DNA of 64,000 nt from Shinella sp. (GCA_003248775.1 QFQX01000004.1:1-64000), one strand, 5' to 3'. Counted from the first letter of the stretch, positions 34,569 to 43,517 are shown. The notes: a model not told the origin generated them from the sequence alone. Numbers and translations are program-made.

Positions 34569-34721
34569 GGCAATGCCACCTCTTAAAACGATTGAAATCG
34601 ACTGACGATTATCCCGCCAGCATGTCATTGTCGAGACAATTGCACTTCTCCTTCGTATTCCGTTTGGCCTCCTGCCAAAGTTAAGCTAGGTTAACGCCGG
34701 TTGTCAGCCCGGGAGAAGTCC

Positions 34722-35210
34722 ATGGCAAAGGAAATCGAGCGAAAGTTCCTTGTGGCAAATGATGGATGGAGGTCGCAGACCACATCCGCCACGCCGATGC
34801 GGCAGGCCTATCTCTCGGTCAACAGTGACCGTTCCGTACGTGTTCGCACCAGCAATGAGGAGACTGCCAAGCTGACGATCAAGTTCGGCTCGAGCGCGCT
34901 CGTACGCGATGAATTCGAATACACGATCCCGCTGGAAGAAGCCGCCGAGATGATGGAATTTGCGGTCGGCAACGTCATCGAGAAGGTGCGCTATACCGTC
35001 GAGGTCGCAGGGTTCACCTGGGAAGTCGACGTTTTCGAAGGCGCCTATCGCGGGCTGGTAATTGCCGAGGTTGAGCTGAAATCGGAGACTGACCGTCCCC
35101 TGATCCCCGATTGGGTGGGCCGTGAAGTGACCGGCGACCGCCGCTATTCCAACCAGGCGCTGGCGACCGAACGCCTGAAGCCAGAGCTCGTGCATGCCGT
35201 ATCGAATTAG
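34722..35210 (+). CDS. CYTH-domain protein (inorganic triphosphatase type)
   Basis: 162 residues. The EIERKFLV motif at the N-terminus is the signature of the CYTH (triphosphate tunnel) fold, with further charged residues on the tunnel (RVRTSNEETAKLTIKFG, EVDVFEGAYRGLVIAEVEL). Family members hydrolyse tripolyphosphate or other triphosphates with metal. It overlaps the CHAD gene by 17 bases, so the two are translationally coupled; in many bacteria the two domains are fused in one protein. GGGAGAAGTCC precedes the ATG. Confidence 0.9.
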   Translation: MAKEIERKFLVANDGWRSQTTSATPMRQAYLSVNSDRSVRVRTSNEETAKLTIKFGSSALVRDEFEYTIPLEEAAEMMEFAVGNVIEKVRYTVEVAGFTWEVDVFEGAYRGLVIAEVELKSETDRPLIPDWVGREVTGDRRYSNQALATERLKPELVHAVSN

Positions 35211-36105
35211 GCCCGGACGTGCCTTCGGCGAGGAAGTCCGCTCCATCGCCGTCGAACAGCTTCAACTGGCCATTGCCGCCTTCGAGGAACAGCCGAAAGG
35301 CCTGCATGAAGCGATCCACGAGGCGAGAAAGAAATTCAAGCGAGTGCGGTCACTCTACCGCCTGATCGCGCTCGACAAACCCGATTTCCGCGCCACAGAA
35401 AACGCCCGCCTGCAGGAAACGGCGCGGACATTGTCACTGGTGCGCGACGCCACCGCCCTTATCGAGACCGTCAGCTATCTTGAAACCCACGCCCTTAACG
35501 ACGACGAGCGTCGTGCCCTTGTTCGTGCGCGCGAAAAGCTCACCGAACGTCGCGACGGACTGGCATTGTCGGAAACGGACCTGCCGCAAAAGGCCAGCGC
35601 GGCGGTAGAAAGCTGTCGCGCCGCCATCGCGGCCGTCGAGGACGCCGATTTTCCGCAAAGCGCGAGGAAGACCGCGCGCCTTCTGGCCAGGGGCTGGAAG
35701 AAAAGCCTGACGCGCGGAAGGAAGGCGCTAGAGGCATGCCACGGCGGAGCCCATGCCGAACTCTTTCACGAATTGCGCAAGGCGGGACAGGCCTACTGGA
35801 TGAATCTTGCACTTCTCAGGGACATCTGGCCATCGGCCATGAAGGCAAAGCGCGCCGAGGCGGGAAATCTTGTCACACTGCTCGGACACGAACACGACCT
35901 CGCCCTTCTGGTCGATCTTGTCGACCGGGAACCCGCGACGCTCGGCGATGGCGAGGAAGTCTCGCACCTGATCAGCGCCATCATCCGCCAGCAGCAGGAA
36001 CTGCGCCACGACGCGCTGGAACTTGCTGAAAGGGTCTTCGCCGACCGGCCGGCGCGGGAAGCGCGCGCAATCGAAGCCTTGTGGATCGAAGCCGCGACCG
36101 GCTGA
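35194..36105 (+). CDS. CHAD-domain protein
   Basis: 303 residues, all-helical. The CHAD signature of histidines and basic residues is present: LHEAIHEARKKFKRVRSLYRL near the start and ELFHELRKAGQAYW in the second half, with GHEHDLALL between repeats. CHAD domains bind inorganic polyphosphate or polyphosphate granules. It overlaps the CYTH gene, which supports a joint role in polyphosphate metabolism. The start at 35194 places it 17 bases inside the CYTH frame. Confidence 0.9.
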   Translation: MPYRIRPGRAFGEEVRSIAVEQLQLAIAAFEEQPKGLHEAIHEARKKFKRVRSLYRLIALDKPDFRATENARLQETARTLSLVRDATALIETVSYLETHALNDDERRALVRAREKLTERRDGLALSETDLPQKASAAVESCRAAIAAVEDADFPQSARKTARLLARGWKKSLTRGRKALEACHGGAHAELFHELRKAGQAYWMNLALLRDIWPSAMKAKRAEAGNLVTLLGHEHDLALLVDLVDREPATLGDGEEVSHLISAIIRQQQELRHDALELAERVFADRPAREARAIEALWIEAATG

Positions 36106-36110
36106 AAATA

Positions 36111-36131
36111 CTGACAGAAAATGTCAGCAGG
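36111..36131 (+). promoter_or_regulatory. candidate operator of the WYL regulator, site 1
   Basis: Inverted repeat CTGACA-GAAAA-TGTCAG followed by CAGG, 18 bases upstream of the regulator start at 36149. A nearly identical copy in opposite orientation occurs at 36853-36873. Confidence 0.65.
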
Positions 36132-36148
36132 CCTGCTAGTATCGGCCG

Positions 36149-36844
36149 ATGACCCGTTCCACGCGCCTCCTGTCGCTTCTGCAGATCCTGCGCAGCCACC
36201 GCCGCCCGGTCGCCGGCCGGACGCTTGCGGACGAACTCGGCATTTCTCTCCGCACGCTCTACCGCGACATCGCCGCACTTCAGGCAGAGGGTGCCGAAAT
36301 CGAGGGCGAACCCGGCTTCGGCTACGTTCTGCGTCCGGGCTACATGCTGCCTCCCCTGATGTTCTCCCCGGATGAGATCGAGGCGCTGGTGCTCGGCATG
36401 CGGCTGGTGGCCAACCGAACCGATCCGCAGCTCGCCCTTGCCGCCCGAGACGCGCTGTCCAAGATCGATGCCGTTCTCCCCGCCGACTTGAGGGCAAAGA
36501 TGGCAGCAAGCCCGCTGCTGGCAGGCGGAAAACCACATCTTCCGGACGATCAGGTGGACCTCGGCCTTCTGCGCAAGACAATTCAGGACGAACGGCCATT
36601 GCGGATCGCCTATCACGATGACAAGGGCAGCGCCACCGAACGCATCATATGGCCCTTCGCACTTGCTTTCTTCGATGGCGCCCGCGTGCTTCTCGCATGG
36701 TGCACGCTGCGCAACGACTTCCGCCATTTTCGCACGGACAGGATGGAGATCCTCGAACAGGGACAAGACCGCTATCCCCGTCGCCGCACCCAGCTATTGA
36801 AGGAGTGGCGACAGAAGACCGGTATTGTCGACCGCCTCTTCTGA
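36149..36844 (+). CDS. YafY-type HTH/WYL-domain transcriptional regulator
   Basis: 231 residues. N-terminal DeoR-like HTH (HRRPVAGRTLADELGISLRT, residues 17-36) and a C-terminal WYL domain (residues 130-215) with ERPLRIAYHDDKGSATERII; the WYL signature itself is divergent. WYL proteins bind nucleic acids or small ligands and act as switches. It is flanked by two copies of one inverted-repeat operator, so it likely represses or activates itself and the VOC gene at 36915. Cytoplasmic. Confidence 0.88.
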   Translation: MTRSTRLLSLLQILRSHRRPVAGRTLADELGISLRTLYRDIAALQAEGAEIEGEPGFGYVLRPGYMLPPLMFSPDEIEALVLGMRLVANRTDPQLALAARDALSKIDAVLPADLRAKMAASPLLAGGKPHLPDDQVDLGLLRKTIQDERPLRIAYHDDKGSATERIIWPFALAFFDGARVLLAWCTLRNDFRHFRTDRMEILEQGQDRYPRRRTQLLKEWRQKTGIVDRLF

Positions 36845-36852
36845 CAAAGCAT

Positions 36853-36873
36853 CCTGCTGCCATTTTCTGACAG
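36853..36873 (-). promoter_or_regulatory. candidate operator of the WYL regulator, site 2
   Basis: Read on the minus strand, this 21-base site matches site 1 (36111-36131) at 19 of 21 positions (CTGTCAGAAAATGGCAGC against CTGACAGAAAATGTCAGC, then AGG in both). It lies 42 bases upstream of the VOC gene. Confidence 0.65.
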
Positions 36874-36914
36874 CATACCGGTCTAGTCTCGGGCTCTCGA
36901 AAAAGGAGAACCCC

Positions 36915-37280
36915 ATGACACCGAACCTCACCATCCTCTATGTCGACAGCCCGGAAAAGAGCGTTGCCTTCTACGCTGGCATCTTCGGCGTGAAGCCCGT
37001 CGAACAATCTCCAACCTTCGCCATCTTCGTCTTTCCCGGCGGCATCAAGCTCGGCCTGTGGTCACGTCACACCGTCGAGCCTGCGCCAACGGGCGCAGCG
37101 GGCACGGTCGAAATCGCTGTTCCGCTGGCAAGCCCCGCAGCAGTCGATGAAGCCTGGGCGAAAATAGGCCACGCCGGACATACCGTCCTGCAATCGCCTG
37201 TAGAGATGGAATTCGGCCGCACCTTCCTGCTTGCCGATCCGGAAGGACACCGCATCCGCTTTTACAATCCTCCGGTCTGA
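36915..37280 (+). CDS. VOC-superfamily (glyoxalase-like) protein
   Basis: 121 residues, one glyoxalase/bleomycin-resistance-type module: LTILYVDSPEKSVAFYAGIF, then FAIFVFPGGIKLGLW and the LADPEGHRIRFYNPPV end with the expected His and Glu metal ligands. Usual substrates are glutathione adducts, aromatic compounds or antibiotics; here unknown. The ATG at 36915 has AAGGAGAA upstream. The gene for an EVE-domain protein starts five bases after its stop. An operator copy lies upstream. Confidence 0.88.
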   Translation: MTPNLTILYVDSPEKSVAFYAGIFGVKPVEQSPTFAIFVFPGGIKLGLWSRHTVEPAPTGAAGTVEIAVPLASPAAVDEAWAKIGHAGHTVLQSPVEMEFGRTFLLADPEGHRIRFYNPPV

Positions 37281-37285
37281 CCGCC

Positions 37286-37771
37286 ATGGCCTGGATCATC
37301 GTAGCTTCCGCCGATCATGTCGCTGGCGGCGTTGCCGGCGGCTTCGTACAGGCCTGCCATGGAAAGGATGCGCCGCTCAGGCGCATCCGGCCCGGAGAGA
37401 CGGTCATCACCTATTCGTCTTCCGCGATCTTCGGTCAGGCGGTGCCACTCAAGGCCTTCACCGCCATTGGCACCATCCTTGAGAGGCCGCCTTATCGCGT
37501 GAAGATGATGGAAGGTTTTCATCCCTCCCGCCGTGATGTCGAATGGCATGCCTCGCAGCCCGCCCCGATCCGGCCCCTGCTCGACCGACTGGAACTGACC
37601 AGAGGAAAACGGAACTGGGGCTATGTCTTCCGCTTCGGCATCCTGCGCATAACCGAGGAGGATGCGGCAATCATCGCTTCGGCCATGAATGCGGGCACGA
37701 CGAATGCGGGCACGACGCCGCTCTCTTCCGAGCCCAGGGAAACGCTCCAGTTGCCACTGTTCGGAATTTGA
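37286..37771 (+). CDS. EVE-domain protein (UPF0310-like)
   Basis: 161 residues. MAWIIVASADHVAGGVAGGFVQ, then RIRPGETVITYSSS and FTAIGTILERPP match the EVE/PUA-like fold, which recognises modified bases and is sometimes linked to toxin-antitoxin or restriction systems. It starts five bases after the VOC stop, so it is in the same unit. Near its C-terminus a 15-base sequence is duplicated in tandem (37688-37717), giving the peptide repeat NAGTT-NAGTT; frame is kept. Confidence 0.8.
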   Translation: MAWIIVASADHVAGGVAGGFVQACHGKDAPLRRIRPGETVITYSSSAIFGQAVPLKAFTAIGTILERPPYRVKMMEGFHPSRRDVEWHASQPAPIRPLLDRLELTRGKRNWGYVFRFGILRITEEDAAIIASAMNAGTTNAGTTPLSSEPRETLQLPLFGI

Positions 37772-37842
37772 CAAAATTCAAAGTGCGGCCGAATGCGCGA
37801 AAACCGTTGCTTCGCAGCGGCTGAGGCAGTATTTCCCGGGCC

Positions 37843-38787
37843 ATGACCGACGATCTCCAGACCCCTCGCCATGAAGAGAGCGGCGCCTTCTGCGTCGCCG
37901 CGCTCTATCATTTCGCCCGTTTCCCGCGTTACGAAAGTTTCCGCGAGCCGCTCACCGCGCTTTGCCGCGAAAACGGCATCAAGGGCACCTTGCTTCTGGC
38001 CGCCGAGGGCATCAACGGCACCGTCGCCGGAACCGACGAGGGCATCGCGAAACTGCTCGCCTTCCTGCACGCCCAGCCGGAATTCGCCGAACTGGTGCAC
38101 AAGGAAAGCCGCGCATCGAAGATGCCTTTCCTGCGCATGAAGGTGCGGCTGAAGAAAGAGATTGTCACCATGGGCGTCGATGGCATCGACCCCAACAAGA
38201 TCGTCGGCACCTATGTCGACCCGAAGGACTGGAACGCCCTGATCTCGGATCCCGAAACCATCGTGATCGACACCCGTAACGACTACGAGACGGCGATCGG
38301 TATCTTCAAAGGCGCGATCGATCCCAACATCAAGACCTTCCGCGAATTTCCCGACTGGATGCGCAACAATCCCGGCCTGCACAACAAGCCGAAGATCGCC
38401 ATGTACTGCACCGGCGGCATCCGCTGCGAAAAGTCGACCGCCTTCGCCAAGGAAATCGGCTTCGATGAAGTCTATCACCTCAAGGGCGGCATTCTGAAGT
38501 ATCTCGAGGAAGTGCCGCCGGAAGAAAGCCTCTGGGACGGCGCCTGCTTTGTCTTCGACGAGCGCGTCTCGATCACCCACGGCCTTGAGGAAGGCGAGCA
38601 CACGCTCTGCCATGCCTGCCGCTATCCCTTGACGGCGGAAGAAGTGAAGTCGCCGCTGTTCGAGGAAGGCGTCACTTGCCCCCACTGCTACAACGACCGC
38701 ACCGAAGCCGACCGCGACCGTTATCGCCAGCGCCAGCAGCAAATTGCCTTGGCCAGGAAGCGCGGCGAACGGCACATGGGCAGCTGA
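37843..38787 (+). CDS. trhO: tRNA uridine(34) hydroxylase / rhodanese-like protein
   Basis: 314 residues. An N-terminal UPF0176 domain is followed by a rhodanese domain with the active-site loop CTGGIRCEKSTAF (Cys near residue 187) and a C-terminal Cys-rich segment (CHACRYPLT, CPHCYNDRT) that may bind zinc. TrhO (YceA) enzymes make 5-hydroxyuridine at the wobble position of tRNA using oxygen. Length and order of domains match the family. Starts at an ATG after a short intergenic region; monocistronic. Confidence 0.92.
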   Translation: MTDDLQTPRHEESGAFCVAALYHFARFPRYESFREPLTALCRENGIKGTLLLAAEGINGTVAGTDEGIAKLLAFLHAQPEFAELVHKESRASKMPFLRMKVRLKKEIVTMGVDGIDPNKIVGTYVDPKDWNALISDPETIVIDTRNDYETAIGIFKGAIDPNIKTFREFPDWMRNNPGLHNKPKIAMYCTGGIRCEKSTAFAKEIGFDEVYHLKGGILKYLEEVPPEESLWDGACFVFDERVSITHGLEEGEHTLCHACRYPLTAEEVKSPLFEEGVTCPHCYNDRTEADRDRYRQRQQQIALARKRGERHMGS

Positions 38788-38811
38788 CGCCACAGGCAAC
38801 TCGGGAACGGG

Positions 38812-39177
38812 CTATTTGCCCTTCCCGTCCCGACTGTGATGTTCCTTGACGTTATCGATTTCATACATCAGCGCCTTGAAAGCGATGATTGCCTTGTCAT
38901 CGCTAAGCTTGCGGTCACTGACCATCGGCTCCAGCGTCGCGATCACCAGACGCAGAGCGTCCTCCACTCGGCCGAGCTGCTTGCCATAGCTTGCGACCCC
39001 ACTCAGGATATCCTTCTCCACCTCGGGATTGGTCGAAGGACCGAGATCGATACTGAGGTTGAACAACCCCACCTGACTGCCGGCGCCCGGACTGAAAATC
39101 CATGTCCAGGGATTGATCGTCTGCGAAACATCGCCTGAGAACGGCGCATTGAATACGGGAAGCTGAAGCCGGGCCAT
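38812..39177 (-). CDS. conserved small protein of unknown function
   Basis: 121 residues (MARLQLPVFNAPFSGDVSQT). The start at 39177 is chosen for its perfect GGAGGTGACG ribosome site; a longer frame upstream has none. It is acidic at the N-terminal half and ends in a charged helix (KALMYEIDNVKEHHSRDGKGK). No membrane segment or signal peptide. I do not recognise the family. It is convergent with trhO and sits before the metNIQ terminator. Confidence 0.75.
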   Translation of the reverse strand: MARLQLPVFNAPFSGDVSQTINPWTWIFSPGAGSQVGLFNLSIDLGPSTNPEVEKDILSGVASYGKQLGRVEDALRLVIATLEPMVSDRKLSDDKAIIAFKALMYEIDNVKEHHSRDGKGK

Positions 39178-39248
39178 CGTCACCTCCATTGCAATCAATG
39201 GAGGCAGTTTCCGTTGTTGCGGCGCAAAATGCAATCTTCATCCGCGCA

Positions 39249-39279
39249 AACGAAAAAGCCCCCTCGTTGCGGAGAGGGC
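39249..39279 (-). terminator. terminator after metQ
   Basis: GCCCTCTC and GAGGGGGC arms around a six-base loop (read on minus), followed by TTTTTCG, 30 bases past the metQ stop. Confidence 0.75.
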
Positions 39280-39307
39280 TCTTCGGATTGTCGATTGCTG
39301 ACGAGGA

Positions 39308-40087
39308 TCAGAACGCCGGGATCAGGGCGCCCTTGAACTCTTCGTTGATGAAGGCCTTGATGCTGTCGTCGTGGTAGGATTCGACCAGCGTCTTCACCCA
39401 CGGAGCGTCCTTGTCGGCCGTGCGGACGGCGATGACGTTGGCGTAGGGCGACTTTTCACCTTCGATGGCGATGGCGTCGGTCTTCGGATGCAGGCCGGCT
39501 TCCATGGCGTAGTTGGTGTTGATGACGGCGGCGTCGACGTCATCGAGCGAACGCGGCAGCTGGGCAGCGTCGAGTTCGGCGAACTGGATGTTCTTCGGGT
39601 TCTCGGTCACGTCAGCCGGACCAACCTTCAGGCCCTTGGTTTCGTCAACCTTGATCAGGCCCTTGGAAGCCAGAACGAGAAGCGCGCGGCCGCCATTGGT
39701 CGGATCGTTCGGGATACCAACGGTTGCGCCGTCCTTCAGCTCGTCGAGGCTCTTCACCTTCTTGGAATAGACGCCCATCGGGGTGGTGATGGTCGTGCCG
39801 ACGCTGACGATGTCGAAGCCACGGTCAGCGATCTGGTTGTCGAGGTACGGCTGGTGCTGGAAGGAGTTGGCGTTAAGGTCGCCATCGGCCAGCGCCTGGT
39901 TCGGAACGACGTAATCGGAGAACTCGACGATCTCGATGTTGAGGCCCTTCTTGGCGGCGATTTCCTTCACCTTTTCCATGATCTGGGCGTGTTCGCCGGC
40001 GGTCACGCCGACCTTGATGTCTTCCGCGAGAGCTGCGCCGGCGGAAAAGAGAGCTGCGATGGCAGCGGCGACGATCAGTTTCCTCAT
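39308..40087 (-). CDS. metQ: methionine ABC transporter, substrate-binding protein
   Basis: 259 residues of the NlpA/MetQ family. Signal peptide MRKLIVAAAIAALFSAGAALA; no lipobox cysteine, so this copy is periplasmic rather than lipid-anchored. The binding core shows KVGVTAGEHAQIMEKVKEIA, VVPNQALADGDLNANSFQHQ and GVYSKKVKSLDELKDGATV, which are conserved in D/L-methionine binders. Last gene of metN-metI-metQ on the minus strand, with 35 bases to metI. Confidence 0.93.
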   Translation of the reverse strand: MRKLIVAAAIAALFSAGAALAEDIKVGVTAGEHAQIMEKVKEIAAKKGLNIEIVEFSDYVVPNQALADGDLNANSFQHQPYLDNQIADRGFDIVSVGTTITTPMGVYSKKVKSLDELKDGATVGIPNDPTNGGRALLVLASKGLIKVDETKGLKVGPADVTENPKNIQFAELDAAQLPRSLDDVDAAVINTNYAMEAGLHPKTDAIAIEGEKSPYANVIAVRTADKDAPWVKTLVESYHDDSIKAFINEEFKGALIPAF

Positions 40088-40121
40088 TGTGTTTTCTCCT
40101 TGGGTTTACTGAAGGGAGGTT

Positions 40122-40790
40122 TCAGTTCTTTCGGCTGCGCTTGTCGAAGCGCCGGGCCAGCGTGTCGCCGGCGCTCTGCACGGCCTGCACCAGCACGATC
40201 AGCACGACGACAACAGCCAGCATCACTTCCGGCATGAAGCGCTGGTAGCCATAACGGATGCCCAGATCGCCGAGACCGCCGCCGCCGACCGCGCCGACCA
40301 TGGCCGAGTAGCCGATCAGGCTGACGAGCGTCAGGGTCAGCGCCAGCGTGATGCCGGGCAGCGCCTCGGCCAGCAGCACCTTGGTAACGATCTGGAATGG
40401 TGTGGCGCCCATGGCGCGCGCGGCCTCGATCAGCCCCTTGTCCACTTCCCGGATCGCCGCCTCGATCAGGCGGGCGATAAACGGAACGGTCGAGATCGTC
40501 AGCGGCACGATTGCGGCAATCGTGCCGATCGAGGTGCCAGTGATGAACCGGGTCAGCGGAATGATGGCCACCACGAGGATGATGAACGGCGTCGAACGCA
40601 GCGCGTTGACGATCAGCCCCATGATGCGATTGACCGCCGGCGCGGCGAACAGTTCGCCCTTGCCGCTGGTGGCAAGGAACACACCCATCGGCAGGCCGAT
40701 CACGGTGCCGATCAGTCCGGCGGCGCTCACCATCTGCAGGGTCTGCCAGAGGGCTTTCAGGAGCAGGTTTACGAGCATCTCAGGCGCCAT
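40122..40790 (-). CDS. metI: methionine ABC transporter, permease
   Basis: 222 residues, five to six helices, with the permease EAA-loop region EVDKGLIEAARAMGATPFQI. The start is taken at 40790 (MAPEMLVNLLL), overlapping the metN stop; an internal ATG at 40778 is the alternative. The NAFNR-type opening is MVSAAGLIGTVIGLPMGVFL. Imports methionine together with MetN and MetQ. Confidence 0.92.
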   Translation of the reverse strand: MAPEMLVNLLLKALWQTLQMVSAAGLIGTVIGLPMGVFLATSGKGELFAAPAVNRIMGLIVNALRSTPFIILVVAIIPLTRFITGTSIGTIAAIVPLTISTVPFIARLIEAAIREVDKGLIEAARAMGATPFQIVTKVLLAEALPGITLALTLTLVSLIGYSAMVGAVGGGGLGDLGIRYGYQRFMPEVMLAVVVVLIVLVQAVQSAGDTLARRFDKRSRKN

Positions 40791-41853
40791 AGCCGAGCAC
40801 CTCCGTGGCAAGACCGGTCTGCTGGTAGAAACGGTTGGCCCGCTCCAACGTCGCCGGATCGGCCGGATAGGAAACCACCAGCGAGCCGAAGGGTTCACCG
40901 GCAATCTCGTCGATCGCGCCCGCAAGAATGTTGACGTCAGGACCGATCTCCGCGACGAGACGCGCGGTCAATGGCTGGAAAGCCGTCTCGCCGAAAAAGA
41001 TCAGCCGCACGAGTGCGCGGTCGCCCGCCACGGGTTCTGCCTTCAGATCCGAGCGGATCCACTCAGGCAGCTTGGCGCCGATCGAGGCCGACAGCAGCGC
41101 CTGTGTCGTCTCATGACGCGGCCTTGTGAAGACGTCGAAGGTACGGCCGCTCTCGACGATCAGCCCCTTGTCGATCACCGCAACTTCCGAGGCAATGGTC
41201 TTCACCACTTCCATCTCGTGGGTGATGAGCAGCACCGTCAGGTCGAGATCGCGGTTGATGGTCTTCAGAAGTTCGAGGATCGACTGCGTGGTCTCGGGAT
41301 CGAGCGCCGAGGTCGCCTCGTCCGAAAGCAGAAGCTTCGGCTCGGTGGCTAGAGCGCGGGCGATGCCGACACGCTGCTTCTGCCCGCCGGAAAGCTCGGC
41401 GGGATAACGTCCTGCCTTGTCGGAAAGACCGACGAGATCGATCAGCGGCCTGACCCGCGCATCGATCGCCTTGCGGTCAATGCCGGCAATTTCCAGCGGC
41501 AGGGCGATATTGTCATAGACGGTGCGCGACGACAGCAGGTTGAAGTGCTGAAAGATCATGCCGACCGAACGGCGAAGGGTGCGAAGGCCCGCCTCATCGA
41601 GCGCGCCGACATCGACGCCATCGACCAGAACCTTGCCCGAGGTCGGCAGTTCTAGACCATTGACCAGCCGGATCAGAGTCGACTTGCCGGCACCGGAACG
41701 GCCGATGATACCGGTGATCGCGCCCTTGGGCACCACATAGTCGATACCGCCAAGCGCGGTGAAAGCCGGCTGTCCGTTAGCGCCACCGAAATGCTTGGTC
41801 ACGCCTTCGAAAGCCACCATCGGACGTCCGGCTGCTACGGCAGGCGCACTCAT
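40780..41853 (-). CDS. metN: methionine ABC transporter, ATP-binding protein
   Basis: 357 residues. Walker A GIIGRSGAGKSTLIRL, Q-loop MIFQHFNLLSSRTV, signature LSGGQKQRVGIARAL, Walker B KLLLSDEATSALD, and a C-terminal NIL (regulatory) domain from about residue 275. The ATG at 41853 has AGGAGGCGGCC upstream. First gene of metNIQ; its upstream region (459 bases) shows no S-box that I recognise. Confidence 0.95.
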   Translation of the reverse strand: MSAPAVAAGRPMVAFEGVTKHFGGANGQPAFTALGGIDYVVPKGAITGIIGRSGAGKSTLIRLVNGLELPTSGKVLVDGVDVGALDEAGLRTLRRSVGMIFQHFNLLSSRTVYDNIALPLEIAGIDRKAIDARVRPLIDLVGLSDKAGRYPAELSGGQKQRVGIARALATEPKLLLSDEATSALDPETTQSILELLKTINRDLDLTVLLITHEMEVVKTIASEVAVIDKGLIVESGRTFDVFTRPRHETTQALLSASIGAKLPEWIRSDLKAEPVAGDRALVRLIFFGETAFQPLTARLVAEIGPDVNILAGAIDEIAGEPFGSLVVSYPADPATLERANRFYQQTGLATEVLGYGA

Positions 41854-42312
41854 CGGCCGCCTCCTCTTGAGGCATTGCGCGAAATGGGTCGGTTCTTCAT
41901 GAAAGTCTCTTCGGTGAACGCCGTCACTCAACGGCAAAGATGATCGCAGGCCGGATAATACTACCGCGGCATACACATTCGGACGATATTGCGCCGATCT
42001 AGCATCTTTGACTTCACCTTTTCAAACCCGCCCACGGCAAATCGGCAGCAAATCTGCCATGCGCCGTGGAAAGCGGATTTGCTTATGACTCCGAAAGCTC
42101 CGGCCTGCCGAGAGATATTTTGCCCAAAGCAACCGCATTTCCGGAAAATTTGTCCAACCGGAGAAAATTCTCTCCAATAAGCCGACAACCATTCTTCCGT
42201 GCCGGAAACCGGTTAGCAAGATGCGGATAGGCAACGCCTTGTCGCAGCACGAAAGTCCACGCAACCCGACACGGAGACGAGGCTGCCGGACAAAAACCGA
42301 CAGCCTCAAGCA
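41854..42312. other. gene-free region between metN and nitroreductase gene
   Basis: 459 bases. It must contain the metNIQ promoter and the 3' end of the nitroreductase transcript. I looked for a SAM-II riboswitch and other methionine leader motifs and found none; no ORF with a ribosome site, and no strong inverted repeat. Confidence 0.5.
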
Positions 42313-42945
42313 TTACTTTACTTCAATGACGAAGTCGTCCTTCGAACGGCGCACCTTCTTGAGGTTCACCAGCCAGTCGCCGTCCTCCTGCCGATAACCG
42401 ATCGGCATGATCGTCACCGAGCGCAGGCCACGCTCGCGCAGGCCGAGGATTTCATCGAGCTTGTCAGGATCGAAACCCTCCATCGGCGTCGCATCGACAC
42501 CTTCGAAAGCGGCCGCCGTCAGGCCGATGCCGAAGCCGATATAGGCCTGTCGGGCGGCATGCTCAAAATTCACCTTTTCATCGCGCGGCGGATAGAGCGA
42601 AAGCAGGCGCTGGCGATAGGCTTCCCAGCCCTCGTTCTTGAAGCCGCGCTCTTCGTTGACGAGATCGAACATCCCGTTGATCCGGTCCGGCGTGTAGTTG
42701 TCCCAAGCCGCGAATACGAGCAGATGCGAGCCTTCCGTAACCTGCGTCTGGTTCCAGGCAATCTCCTGGATCTTCGCCCGCACGTCAGGATTGGTCACGA
42801 CGAGGACTTCGTAAGGCTGCAGGCCGCTGGAGGTCGGCGCAAGGCGGATCGCTTCGAGGATGCGTTCGACCTTCTCCTGCGGAACGACCTTGGAGGGATC
42901 CATCTTCTTGGTGGCGTAGCGCCAGTTGAGTTTTTCGAGAAGCAC
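42313..42945 (-). CDS. NAD(P)H-dependent nitroreductase-family oxidoreductase
   Basis: 210 residues of the NfsB-like flavin reductase fold: LNWRYATKKMDPSKVVPQEK, RLAPTSSGLQPYEVLVV and LTAAAFEGVDATPMEGFDP are typical, as is YIGFGIGL. It likely reduces quinones or nitro compounds with FMN. The gene is divergent from an HxlR regulator with a 160-base gap that carries repeated GGTAAC motifs, so it is very likely the regulator's target. Confidence 0.9.
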   Translation of the reverse strand: MLLEKLNWRYATKKMDPSKVVPQEKVERILEAIRLAPTSSGLQPYEVLVVTNPDVRAKIQEIAWNQTQVTEGSHLLVFAAWDNYTPDRINGMFDLVNEERGFKNEGWEAYRQRLLSLYPPRDEKVNFEHAARQAYIGFGIGLTAAAFEGVDATPMEGFDPDKLDEILGLRERGLRSVTIMPIGYRQEDGDWLVNLKKVRRSKDDFVIEVK

Positions 42946-43026
42946 GGGGATAGCCTTCTGGTTTTACCGCCTTTCCGGCTAAGGACCCGGGAACGATCCA
43001 GAAGCGAAGAATAGACGGTATTGATT

Positions 43027-43050
43027 GGTAACCAGGCCTAGATAGGTAAC
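43027..43050. promoter_or_regulatory. repeated GGTAAC motifs, candidate HxlR sites
   Basis: GGTAAC at 43027-43032 and 43045-43050, spaced 18 bases start to start, in the divergent region between the nitroreductase and HxlR genes. Spacing and place fit a dimeric regulator, but the motif is short. Confidence 0.4.
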
Positions 43051-43106
43051 TTGAAATGACACGCAAGAAGGCACATTTTTGATACCGGTTTGATGAGAGG
43101 AACCGT

Positions 43107-43505
43107 ATGCACAGCCACTTCGATCCCGCCAAGTGCCAGACGGTGAGCGAGATATTGTCGCGCATCGGCGACAAATGGAGTGTGCTCATCATCATGAAGC
43201 TCGGCTCCGGCCCGTCGCGTTTCAGCGATCTCAAGCGATCCGTTGTCGGCATCTCCCAGCGCATGCTGACGCTCACCCTGCGCGCGCTCGAACGTGACGG
43301 CCTCGTCAGCCGAACGGTTCATCCGACCATTCCACCGAGCGTCGTCTACGAACTCACCGACCTCGGCCGCTCCTTATGGAAGCCGATAGAAGCCGTAGGC
43401 GGCTGGGTTTTCTGCAATCACGAAAAGATCTACGAGGCCCGCGCGGAATTCGACAGTCGCTACGCCACGTCGGAAGAAGACTCGGCAGAGATACAAGACC
43501 GGTAG
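43107..43505 (+). CDS. HxlR-family transcriptional regulator
   Basis: 132 residues, one winged-helix domain: DPAKCQTVSEILSRIGDKWS (with the conserved Cys), VLIIMKLGSGPSRFSDLKRS, and LTLRALERDGLVSRTV. HxlR proteins respond to thiol-reactive compounds or other small molecules and commonly control a divergent reductase. That is the arrangement here with the nitroreductase. Start at the ATG at 43107. Confidence 0.92.
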   Translation: MHSHFDPAKCQTVSEILSRIGDKWSVLIIMKLGSGPSRFSDLKRSVVGISQRMLTLTLRALERDGLVSRTVHPTIPPSVVYELTDLGRSLWKPIEAVGGWVFCNHEKIYEARAEFDSRYATSEEDSAEIQDR

Positions 43506-43517
43506 CCGAAACGGAAA

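Noticed and set aside
41854..42312. Search for a SAM riboswitch before metNIQ
   Set aside because: No SAM-II or S-box-like conserved core was found by eye on the minus strand.
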